Assembly (NCBI GenBank): GCA_037013685.1
Contig: CM072889.1
Coordinates: 5,341,976-5,405,975 of the forward strand
Reading direction: 5' to 3'
Length of the DNA stretch: 64,000 bases
Source: Acridotheres tristis
Lineage: Eukaryota > Chordata > Aves > Passeriformes > Sturnidae
This document shows positions 25,370 through 36,200 of the stretch, piece by piece. The translations under genes were made by a program, and so were the position numbers. Every line of letters starts with the position of its first letter. The first letter of the stretch is position 1. Under the pieces are notes generated by a model that saw only the letters and a program-made list of their open reading frames with translations, was not told the origin of the DNA and ran no database searches.

Positions 25370-25600
25370 TTAGAGACCTATCCTGTGCCTCATGCCACTG
25401 CTCAGAACACCATCCTGGGCCTGGAAAAACAAGTTCTTTGGAGGCATGGTACCCCTGAGAGAATTGAGTCAGACAATGGGACTCATTTCAAGAACAGCCT
25501 TATAAACACCTGGGCTAGAGAACACGGCACTGAGTGGGTGTACCATATCCCCTACCATGCACCAGCTGCAGGGAAATTTAAGGTGCAACGGCCTGCTTAA
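25370..25600 (+). pseudogene. pol: ERVL pol: integrase core, second part
   Basis: Still in the pol frame. HGTPERIESDNGTHFKN carries the second catalytic Asp. At the place where the DDE core should carry its Glu (after PYHAPAAGK), the reading frame is disrupted by a small deletion-type change and closes at TAA 25598-25600. The catalytic Glu is therefore missing from this frame. The same bases occur in copy 2. Confidence 0.8.
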
Positions 25601-25934
25601 AACCACCTTGAAGGCACTGGGTGGGGGAACTTTCAAGAACTGGGAGATTAATCTACCAAAGGCCACCTGGTTAGTGAACAGCCGAGGTTCCACTAAGCGA
25701 GCAGGCCCTGCCCAATCTGAGCCCTTGGGAATATCAGATGGAGATAAGGTTCCAGTGGTACACATGAGAGGTATGCTAGGAAAAACTGTTGAATCCTGCC
25801 TCCAGCAAAGACAATCCCACCCATGGAGTTGTATTCGCTCAAGGACCAGGTTGCACCTGGTGGGTGATGCAAAAGAATGGAGAGACCCGATGCATACCCC
25901 AAGGAGACCTTGTTTTAGGGTGAAATACCTATAG
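25557..25934 (+). pseudogene. pol: ERVL pol: integrase C-terminal domain, shifted frame
   Basis: After the frameshift the integrase continues one frame further: NGLLKTTLKALGGGTF, ATWLVNSRGS and KVPVVHMRGMLGK are in this frame to about 25790. Beyond that the likely true frame shifts again (a tryptophan-rich run around 25850 in another frame). The listed frame ends at TAG 25932-25934. It closes pol; no dUTPase or env follows. Confidence 0.7.
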
Positions 25935-26031
25935 TACTGTGCCTATGTCTCTAACTGCATGTATGTATATATAATGTAACAGTTTAATTTGATATAGCAT
26001 ATTAGTATGGGAGAAATTCAGGGGTGGATAA
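25935..26031 (+). other. Short 3' noncoding leader to LTR with weak polypurine tract
   Basis: Ninety-seven A+T-rich bases lie between pol and the 3' LTR. The last 23 bases are purine-rich (GGGAGAAATTCAGGGGTGG followed by ATAA) and occupy the polypurine-tract position. The same sequence precedes the 3' LTR of copy 2. Confidence 0.6.
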
Positions 26032-26741
26032 TGTTGGGGGTTGGATTGTTCCCCTTTTCTTTCTGTGGAATTCCTCCCATTGTTATGCTAAGTAGTTGTG
26101 GCTACACCTTGAAACGACAGATAATGTTCTCTCATAGGGGGGTGGGTGGAGGGGGAGGGGGGAACCGGAAAAGGAAAGGTGGGAGAGGGGTCTGGAGTGG
26201 GGGCTCTCTCTCGCTTGGCTCGTGGAGTAGAAAGACAGCCTGGGCTTCACTCTGGCATCTCCCCTGCCATCCCAGCACTGAGATCCACGCTCCCTGCCTT
26301 TGGACATCGCTCTGCTGCTCTCCCATCTCACCCTACTATCTCCGGACACTCTGCTGAGCACCACGCCCGACACCGTGAGGGGGGAGTCACTTTCCCACCC
26401 CGCTCACCTCTGGGCCTCCGCCGCCAACACCCAGCCCTCTTCAACTGCGCGGGACCTGCCCTGCCCCCAACAGCACCGGTAACTGAGCACAGGGAGACGG
26501 CCTGCGGCCAAAAGGGACTGGAGTGGAGCTAGACTGTTCTGTTGCCAATTTTCATAGCTGTTGTTGTTTTCTGCCTTGTTAAATACCAGTAAAGAACAGT
26601 TATTCACATCCCCATATCTCCTGCCTGAAGGCGTCTAATTTGGACCTAAAATAATTAAAAGGGAGGGGGGTTGCACTCTGCACTGCAGAAAAGGGGCTCT
26701 TGCCTTTCCTTAGACTATACCTGTCTTTTCAAACCAAGACA
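26032..26741 (+). repeat. 3' LTR of ERVL copy 1
   Basis: The LTR is 710 bp, TG to CA, followed by duplication ATCAC. It shares element-specific variants with its 5' LTR (CCAACACCCAG, CACGCCCGAC, GGGCTCTTGC) but position-specific variants with the 3' LTR of copy 2 (A at 26134, GAGTGGGG near 26197, G at 26499 and 26630). An AGTAAA poly(A) signal candidate lies near 26588. Confidence 0.93.
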
Positions 26742-26746
26742 ATCAC

Positions 26747-29700
26747 TCACATTTCATTTGAGATCTGTTGCCTTGTGTTTCACCAGGAGAATATAATGCA
26801 CCAGGAAAACAATATTTGTGCCATTTTATGATCACAACAGTCCTGTGGACTACATAATCCAAGCCCTGCTGGGAGTGAACAAAGTAGATTCATAAAGGAA
26901 TTTTTGCTTTTCCTCAGACAGTTTTCAGGACCCTGGTGGAGTTAATGACAGAGTTCGGAGACCATTGATCTCTGTGCAAGGACAGTTAAAGGCAATGAAC
27001 ACAAGTAAGGAAGGCACCATGGAAAGCCTACTTAGCCAGGAGGATGTGGAAAAAAATGACAAAAGATCAGGATCATTCAAGGCACTTTAGGAATACCTTG
27101 TGAATTCCTTTTCCTGAAGGCAAGCCATTCTTGTCAAGACAAAATGTTAGCAAGCATGACAAAGTCTCCTAAGACTTTAGGAGAGCCTAGTTAATTTTAA
27201 ACTGGACCAGCTCTACCCTGTACCCAGAATGTTCAGAGAAAACGCAGTCTGAGTGCTTGGAATACCCACACATTTGTGCTGAGTCCAATTTGAAGAGGTT
27301 TAAAACAAACAGAGATTTGGCAGCAAGATTTTCTAGTAGCAATGTGCTCTGTGACAGCTAAAAGAGACATGAAAATCCAGATTTTTTTCAGGGGTTCTTA
27401 AAAGGAAGCTCTGCTGCAAAGGGAGAGACAGAACAGCTTCAGGAGACATATTACTCTTGTAGGAACATGAAGCTGGCAGGGTTAGGGGGTGGTTTTGGTG
27501 GTATCAGCCTTGGCCTCATTTCCACTGTTCGTTCTTTGACTATTGTGGAGCTTGAGGAGTCACGATCTCTAAGAGGCCTTTTACTCAGAGGGAGGTGCTG
27601 GAGAAGCCACTGAGGCCCAGGAGAGCTCAAAGGGCTTCACTCAGGACCACTGTTTATAGGGTTACAAGATGATTGACTTTGGTTATCAGCAAGTTTCCAT
27701 CCTGGCCGTAACCCATGTCAGTAACTGGGCTGTAACAGTGGCACTGCTCCACTTGGACTCTGATTCAGGTAAATAGTTCACCAGGGCTGCAGAGAATAAT
27801 TGCTGAAGGCTGGCCTTGTTTGGGCAGCTGCTCTTCCTGGTTGCTCCCATCTGCACCATTCAAGAGATCCTGGTAAGATCCAGAAGTGCCTCACGGCTTG
27901 ATCAGTGTGGTCAAGGGACACTTCACCTCCCAGATGGTTCAGTCAATGTTTATCAGGAGCTTCTGAGGTTGCAATCAGGCCAAAGGATGGAGTGGGGTAA
28001 AGGACCACCACACTCACACAATGTTAGAGTAAAATTACAGTTTCCCTATTACTTGTATGACAATTAAGAGCAGCTATTCTGCTCTGTTACACTCTTGTTG
28101 CCAGCAAATTACAGGAGTGCAGCATTATTTATGTAGAAGTGAACTGCCAGTGTTAAGGAATGTTGAAGACCCTAATCCTAAGAATTAAAATGACAGCTAA
28201 TGACCTATGAGTGAAAAGAATGTGGCATTATCCCCCAAGATATAAGCTACATTTATGCATTGGTTTATTATTTATGATGAATCTGTCATGTGCACTTGAG
28301 AAATTGCACATCAGGATCCACAACAGTCTTACAGAATATTTCATAACCTGTGGCTGCTAAATTGATAACCTTGGGCTCTTTAATGATTCAGCTTTTCTTG
28401 CACAATCCATCCCATCATTTTGCTCACCAGTTCTTTGGAAATAAGAAGTTTGTCTCCTAAAATTACTTTTTTGAAAGACAGTGTACTCTCTGTTTCATCT
28501 AATCAAAGCAAGGCACTTATTTTTCCTCCTGTGCCTCATTTAGGCATTCCTTGTCAAACACCAAATCCAAGCCTAAGTGACTGCTGGCCTGGGAGCTCTG
28601 TTTCTTTTATGGATTCTGCCAAACTCTGGCATCCAGCCCAGAAGGAGCTTAAAGCAAACTTATCTCATTTCCACTGAGGTCTAATAGGTGTGGGAATTCC
28701 CCTGAGGTAGTGCAGAAGTAATTTTCTCATCAGTTGTCAATGGTCCCAATTCACATGGCACAGATAATTTAAGCATCTCAAAAGGGTAGCTTTAATTTAA
28801 TAGCAGCTCAGGCTGGGTCCATGACCTTGAATAGAAAATTCAGGATTTTTCCCCGATTTGTGAACTCTACTGTATTTTATGGGCTTCCTGTTCATCTTAT
28901 ATTTTCTAATGAAAGTAGTCACCCTCACAGGAGATATATATAAGGTATTTTGTGAGTCCTTGCAATAATGTTACTGATGGAGGCCAGTTTTACATGTTTA
29001 GAATAACTCTGTCATTGCACTGAGTTCGGCTGAGAGAATTTATACCATCATCTAATTAAAAAAAAAAAAGTCCTATCTTCAGCTTTTCCTGTCAAATGAC
29101 AAATCCAGACATTAGAAACTACTGAGAGAAGAGCTTTCACAGAAAAAGATGTGTATCATGTTTGTAGGTGATATCCCTGGGATAATATTTAGTATCAGGT
29201 GATACTTTTGCACTGTACTTTGCCACTGAACAGGGTTAGTTGCAATATTCCATTTTGTAACTGAACAAAGGAACAGAGAAAGGAAAGCCAAAAGCAACCA
29301 AATTGGCTGGAAGTAAATCGTTCTTCATTTCTTGGCTTTTGCTTTTCTTGGGAAAATTCTTTCTTGGGAAGGTAGGGGGAGAATATGGTCTTAAAATGGC
29401 TTTTTGTTTTGAGACACTTTAAACTGTTTTGTAAATGATCCATAGGAAGCAAAATATTTTGAACAGGGATTGTTTTAACAAAACTGGGAAAGTGCGAATG
29501 TAATTTGGTAATTTGGGATAGGGAGAAATGTCCCAAGCATCAGTGAAAATTACAGCAAAAGAGTAATTGGGGAGCACTAAGCAAATGCACTTATTGGGAA
29601 CTGGAATAGCACCATATTCTTACTGAACCAGCTCCTGTGTAAAACTAGGTAGGACTAGGTGTGTGGAAGGAATATTTTATAGTTGGATCAAGACCTCCTT

Positions 29701-31804
29701 TTTTATGCTAAGGAATCATGGGGGAAGTAGAACTTACACACAAAACACTGACGGAGCAGCACAATGTTTTCATTAAATCTCTTCTCATTCTATGTCCTAA
29801 ATACAGTCCTTATATTTTTTGCCTTCTGTGTTTGACTTGTTAGAGGCTTTTGTTTTATAAGAGAAAGGCAAAAAATAGTCGGTCTTTTAAAAGCACTCTT
29901 AGGTGTCATTTGCCCTGAGAGAAAGTATATACAGAACACACAGCAGTGTGCAAGGGTGAAGGGTTTTATTGGAATTTAGTTCTCCTTCCCTGAGTAATGC
30001 CACAACGCCAAACCTGTAAAAGCCTTTCCGCCTCTCAGCACTGCCATGAATCTTCCACTTCTGAGATCATAAATGTTGAATTTAATATCTTTAAATTCTG
30101 GTAAGTGTGTACTGTTAAACTCACGTGTTTTGTAGGTTCTGGTCTAATTTTTGTGTTTTAAGGTTCACAGGCAAATATTTTCAAATAGGAGCACTTGACC
30201 AACTTGGGGGACTGAGGAGGAAAACAATAAATCCAATTGATTTGAGAGCTTGTCTGGTATCCAGTATGTGTCACTAGTGCTACCTGTGAGACCAAACATC
30301 CAAAGTCTGTCTGGGCAGGTGGTTGTACCAGCTGGACTGGATTTGTAGCAGCATGGACTCACCATAGAAAAGCCTACTTCTGCTGGAAGATGTAAGCATC
30401 CTTCCTTCAATTCAGGCTAGATGTTCAGGTCCAATAAATCTCAAATGTTTCTGATGTTCAGGATGTTATGGTTTTGATCAGTAAATTCAGATTTTTAAGA
30501 AATAAATGCTTTTTATTAAAAGATTAGGGAAATAAAATTTGCTTTTCTTTACCTAATTCCTACCCCAATAATGTGCATAAATCAGACTCTGCAGAGTGAA
30601 CAAGTTGCTTTCTCTACATGATCTTCCAAGAAAGAAAAAATACCACCTAGAAAGAGATTTGCACTTATTTCAGCACTTTCATTTGGTTTTCCTCAAAATT
30701 TTAAATTGGGCTGCCTTTGATTTGAAAACATTCTGGTGAGCTTGGAGTTTCTAAAAGTTTTCTCGTGTGCCTCAATAATTTTTCTGTTGCTTATTTCAGA
30801 GTGAAGCAATTTTATTTCTAAACTATGACATCATACAGGTAAAAGGTAGTCATACTGATTTCTTGTTTAAGTTTCAAGGGTATTTTTTGTTTGGGTTGGG
30901 TTTTTTAAAGTTGTCTTGATGCAGCAGAGGTCAACTGTGAGTATGAGAGGGGATAGGGAGACAAACTGAACGGGATAGGATATTTAAAGGCTCATTACTA
31001 ATACTGCTGTGGTTTGGAATGATTAAGGATTAATAGAAGGAAGTCAGTCCACAACTACACTAAGAGTGATTACGTGACAGAGTAATTAATTTAGATGTTT
31101 TAAGGCAATTGATTTATAAAGTATTTGCATGTTAAAGGCAGTTGTTCTCCTTTAAACTAAGTTTGCATTAAGCTATTAACTAAGTTTCAGGAATGATGTA
31201 TTGAGTGGGCTAAGCTTCTGTAAGTTCCAGTATTCTGCTTCATGAATAAAACTGTCAGAGTAAAGCAACCAATAACTCTCTGTCTTGACATTATATTCAG
31301 TATAACAAATAAATCTTTAGGATCTCAACAGACCTGGCAACTTCATTAACAGTTACGACTGAAGCAGAGAATGAAAGAAAATCAATTCATGGAGTCTGAT
31401 ATTTTAGGGTTTACAGAAGAGAAGGGTTAGTGGACTGCTGATGAACCTTCTGTGCTTGAGCTCAATCTTCCTCCCACAGAGGGCAACACAAATTGTGAGA
31501 GAAAATTTCCATCTGAGAAAGGAGCAATGCTTGAAACAAAGGAAAGGGTGTGAATTAATTATAATTGGAAAAAGAAACCAAAGTCTGTGAATCCTAATTC
31601 CATTTTATAAGAAATATCTATTTCCTGTAAAGCTTCTTAAGGAGGTTGGCCCCAATCTGTAAAAACTCTTTACCAGCTCAGGATCTGGTATTTGTAGCTG
31701 AACAGACTGATTCCATGGAGCTTTTTACTTTTTTTTTTTAAACCTCAAAAATATTTCCTAATTCTGCTTCCACTGAATATGTTACAGTTGACCTCAGATG
31801 AAAC
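26747..31804. other. Host noncoding DNA between ERVL copy 1 and a solo LTR
   Basis: Unremarkable A+T-rich sequence. The longest open frames are under 115 codons and have no recognisable domain. Short poly-A runs occur near 29058, and a T run near 31729. Confidence 0.55.
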
Positions 31805-32028
31805 ATAGGTGTGATAGGTTGACTTGGGAGGAAGAAACTCAGAAGTTCTTCCTGGGGGAGTTTCCTTTGTGGGGGTTTTTGGGATGCCTGTGGCAGCCAA
31901 TCGGAGAAGGTCAGTTCGCTCCGTGCACACACATTTTAAAAAAAGGTAATCCCGGAAGACTCTCTCTTTGTCTTTCCGGCGGCTGAGCAGGTAACACCAA
32001 GCCGAACCGCTTTCCCTCTCCCCCATGC

Positions 32029-32045
32029 GGGGGGGGGGGGGGGGG
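32029..32045. repeat. Poly-G run (17 G)
   Basis: Seventeen consecutive G inside the solo LTR, just before GAACGG-like sequence in the LTR body. The ERVL LTRs have a comparable G-run before GGAACCGG, which supports relatedness. Confidence 0.9.
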
Positions 32046-33196
32046 AACGGCTCGGAGGCCGCTTGGGCCCCATTTGCCAACGAGGGGGGCCCGATGGCTG
32101 AGGGGAGGAAGTGTGATAAAACCTTTACGGCTTCTTCTTTCACCGGCTGCTGCTCTGGCGTGGGGGAAGGCTGACTCTTTATGCTGCCGGCCAGGCCTCC
32201 CCGGGTGGCCATGAACCACGCGGGCTGCAGCCCAGCCCCGCAAGGGCTGAGTGGGGCCACCGCCACCGCCCCCCCCAGCACGGCCGAGCCTGGCCCAACT
32301 TTTGTAGTTGAGTTAAACTTTAACTCTTTAGTGTTCAGATAAGATTTGCAAAGCCTCCAGCCTTTCCTTTAAATATGAAAGGGAATAAGGAGATTTCTGA
32401 AGTCAGTGATGCAAGAGCTAAGTATTTTAAGATGGAAGGAGAGTGAGAAGATGCTGAAATGGCTGAAAATCTTTTTGGGAAATTGTAGGAATGAACTAAT
32501 GTACTGAATATTCCTTTAAACTATGAAAAGAGACATGGGGGGATGGAAATGTTCCTTCTTAGGAGATAATTTGACTAAAGAACACCTGTGTTGGGAATTT
32601 GAATTTCTGCCCTGAGAAAAGAAGGGGATTGCAGTTTTCCTGAAGATGAAGCCTGAACAGAGAAAAAGGAGACAAATAAAAATCGTTACTGTTGGACATT
32701 TCAATTCTTAAAAGTAATACCCCATGAAATAGACATAACCCATATCTACAACTTTGGGACGGCTGTAGATTGGGAGGAGGGTCACGGTTGCAGATTTCCC
32801 GGGCGGATGCACATCGTGAGAGGTAAAACTACAAGAGGACTTTTTTTTTCTTCTTGTGGAACACATCTCCTACAACTTCGACAAGAGGAAACTTCTCTCT
32901 CCAAAAGTAAACAGAAAAAGACTAAACTAGGCACTGACTGAAGTATTTGTTGTATGTTTGTTTTGTTGTTGTGAAGACTGGGAGAGGGAGGGATGGAGTG
33001 ATGTGAAAAATCTTATTCTGAAATTTTTTTTCTTTTCCTTTTTTTTTTCCCCCCTTTTTGTTTGTGTAGTTAATAAATTTTCTTCTATACCCTTTCAAAG
33101 TTTTAAGCCTGCCTTGCTCTTTGACTCCTGGTTCTGTCTCACAACGGAAAGAAATAAGTTTATTTTAATTGGCAACTCAAACCTAAGACATTAATT

Positions 33197-33214
33197 TGGT
33201 GCGTAGGCCGGGAA
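33197..33214 (+). other. tRNA-Gly-type primer-binding sequence inside the solo LTR
   Basis: TGGTGCGTAGGCCGGGAA matches the complement of the 3' end of tRNA-Gly(UCC) at 17 of 18 positions, from my knowledge of that tRNA. It lies 58 bp before the LTR end and is preceded by CTAAGACA, an LTR-end-like sequence, six bases upstream. It could be a captured older LTR-plus-primer-site junction or a coincidence. Confidence 0.45.
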
Positions 33215-33259
33215 AATCAAAATTAAACCATACCTGTCTTTTCAAACAAAGACAATAGG

Positions 33260-36200
33260 CCAGTGTTATAATATCCTGATTCTATTCATTGAAAAGTCAG
33301 TGAAAGTGTCTGATATGACAGAAAGTATCATCTGCAAAACAGTTGTTGAGAAAGTTTCTGTGAATTTTAAAATTATTTCCACTAAGAGTCCAATATGTAT
33401 GCCTGAGGCTGTAAAATCAAGAATAATCTTTAGGGATGGGGACTAATCTGATGCCTAAAGATTAGGTAAAAGATAAATCTATTGAACATCTGTGTTATGC
33501 ATGTATATGAATAATTCCACTATTTTAATTCCTCTAAATCATAAAGAATAGAGAAATATGTCTGCCCTATCAAAATAGTATTTTTTAATAAATTAACTGA
33601 ATTAAATCTCACTTGGTTTTCTGTTGTGTAGGATGCAATTTACATAATAAAGAAGGTTTTAGCCTTCTGAATATTGAACCATATTTAGGGTGAGGGAATA
33701 GTGAAAAATCTTCATATTGTATATCAGTTCTAGGCACCTTCTCTCTTACCTGGGCTTTCTTGCTGGCTTTATTATAAAATTTATTTCAGGGAAGTTCTTG
33801 CAGGCCTCTAAGTTCATACTGTATTTCCATGCAGTGAAATTGTACACATTTATACTAAATTATATTTCTAAATGCAAAAAACTTATAGGTAAAAGGTCAG
33901 GGCATAGGAGATGAACAAATTAATGAGAAGGTCGGGATGGCAGAAAGGGAAATATAATGAAAGCAAGTGTCCAATTCATATACAGTCAGTAGCTGAGATA
34001 ATTTTTTCCATCTGCCTGAAATATTTTATTGCATACTCACCTTTTTTCTTTTCATAGTTCTACATGGCTTTGCAGTAGACAGCTGCATCTGCTCAAGCAG
34101 CTTTCTGAAGAGATCACAGTATGTGAAATAATGCTAAAGACTGATGCAGCTTGTTAGGCCATTTCCTGCAGTAAAAGATCACCCTATAATGCCAGTCTCT
34201 CTGTACATATAAGATTTGAAGGATCACTTTAAGCCAAGGATCTTTGTCATGTCAGCTGGAATGAACAGTCAAGACAGACTTCACTGTGAGCTGAAGTGCA
34301 CCTATGGGAGGATGTGTGGGCAGAATACAGGGGAGAAGCTCTTTGCTTTCTTTGTTATAGGTCCAGTGGTAATAATCTGTTTTCCCTTGTGCTCTTGGGG
34401 CACAAGAAGAGTCAAGGCTGTTCCTCTAGAAAAAGACCTTGGAAAACATTAATCCTACTCCTGGAGAACTTTCTTTCATAAAAGCTAGTAAAACAATGTG
34501 AAGGAACTAGGAAATTTCTTGACATCATCAAGTAGTCAGTTTTATATTTTCCGATTGATGTGTGTAATCAGGCTAAAGTGGTAGGACACATATTCTGGAG
34601 CTGCTTTCCACATTTCTGACAGGCTTAAGAGAAACGTAAACTCTCTTCAATTTTACAGTATAACTAGCTTATAACAGGCAATTGGTCCCAACCATTCCTT
34701 ACTAATGTTGAATAGTGTGAGCTGATTCCTTGCTAATTATCCATATGAAGGATAAAATGTGGAGCATTTTTATGCTGTGGAATAAAACTGTGGAATACCT
34801 CAGTCCATAGTTACACAACTTAATGGCTTCTGACCAACTGTGAATTACTACTGTGGAGTTGCTGCTGATAATCATTGTTTGTTTAATTGCTGCTTCATGG
34901 TACAACTGAAAAATATTGATTGTGGAAGATTTGGCGCTTTGGGCAATGAAACTTGAAGTTCAATGCTTTTCTTGACATGCAAGCCTTTTAATTCGATTCT
35001 CTAGCTAATCCTACCGGGTCTGATCTGATCCTTTTCTTCTATGGTACCTATCCTGTACCTGGTCACTGATATCCATGAAACTTATGTTAAATTCTCTGAA
35101 ATAACTATTCAAATTTGGTTAAGCTCAACCAGTAGGCTTCTAAGGTAAAATTGAGATACTGAGGAAGTAAACATTTTGGCTGGGAATAACTGTGTGCTCA
35201 TTTGCTCTGTGGTTTTATAGTGCCAATTCAGCTCTGATTTTCGCTGTCAGCACTGTCAGGTCATCAGTGATCCCACTGCCTTGTCATTATTTCTGCTGGT
35301 CTTGTGGTTCCGCTGGGAACACTGCTTGTGATTTCCCTTCAAGGCATGGTGATAAAAATTGTGTCCAGCCTCAGGTGAATGATAAAACACCCACTCAGTG
35401 TCATGAGAGTAAGTATGTGATTTCTTATTCTCCAGCAAAACATCCTGCACCATTAAGGTGACAAAAAGGTTGACCTTGACCTCAGCAGGAGAGCTCTGGG
35501 CAGTCCATGTTGATTGAAAGTTAAATGCAAGGAGATGCAGCGAGGCTGGCCTGAGGCACAAGGACAGGGCTGATTCCTGCACGACAGGAATGTGTGTGAG
35601 GTGGGCAGGTGGCAGGATGTGCTCTTGATGCCTTAGGATTTTAGCTTTTATATTTTTCATATATTTGTAATCCTGCAATTCTTTAGTGTATAACTCTAAA
35701 CTCCATATCCAGTGTTAGCTACTGCTTTCCCATTTTGGTCAGACAGAACAATTCCTCTCCAGGCCTGGGAATCAAGGACACCTCACTGTCTCAGGCCTTG
35801 AGAAATGCAAACACAAGTGAGTGCGGAGGAGAAAACCTGGGGTAAATGACTTCATTACCTGAAGCTGCAATTGGAAAACAAATCTCCAATATGCAAATGG
35901 ACCAAATTTATAAAGTGTGAAAACCTGTTCATTTTTAGTTATAGACCCTGGATGGGCTCTGCCTGCCTGAAACGTACCTGGAGACCCTTCAATAAATAAT
36001 TCTCTTAGTTTTGTCCGGCCTCTGTTTCCAAGTAGCCCAGAAAGGCCTTGCTGGCTGTGGAGTGCAGGGCTCTGGGAGGGCAATGGCCTCAGCCACAGCC
36101 GGGGCATGCTCCAGCTCCTGCCCTGATCCCCTCCCATTCCCTCCCGTGCCGGCCAGGAATGGCTCCTCAGGCTTGGAGCATCCAGCTCGAGCTGCTGCCC

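Larger units (their letters stand above)
19836..26741 (+). mobile_element. ERVL-type (class III) endogenous provirus, copy 1
   Basis: A complete but broken provirus of 6906 bp: 5' LTR, primer-binding site, gag, protease, RT, RNase H, integrase, 3' LTR. It is flanked by an exact 5-bp duplication ATCAC (19831-19835 and 26742-26746), and the LTRs begin TG and end CA. A 5-bp duplication, an RT carrying LPQGWKHSP and YIDD, a Gag without zinc knuckles, and the absence of env fit ERVL-like elements. Mammalian ERVL elements carry a dUTPase after integrase; none is seen here, because only 97 bp separate the last pol stop from the 3' LTR. Its partner is the copy at 45130-52421. Confidence 0.93.
31810..33254 (+). 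mobile_element. 1.45-kb solo LTR, ERVL-related
   Basis: It begins TGTGATAGGTTGACTTGG, similar to the ERVL LTR start, and ends ACCATACCTGTCTTTTCAAA plus CAAAGACA, almost the same terminal 28 bases as the ERVL LTRs. An exact 5-bp duplication ATAGG flanks it (31805-31809, 33255-33259). Inside are a CCAAT box (GCCAATCGG, about 31897), a TATA-like TTTTAAAAAAAGG (about 31934), a 17-G run and an AATAAA at 33072-33077. If those mark the promoter and cleavage site, the R region exceeds 1 kb. No internal retroviral genes remain. Confidence 0.8.

Noticed and set aside
31745..32281. Minus-strand 178-codon ORF over the solo LTR
   Set aside because: Arises from the GC-rich and poly-G part of the LTR; it crosses the LTR boundary into host DNA and has no domain.
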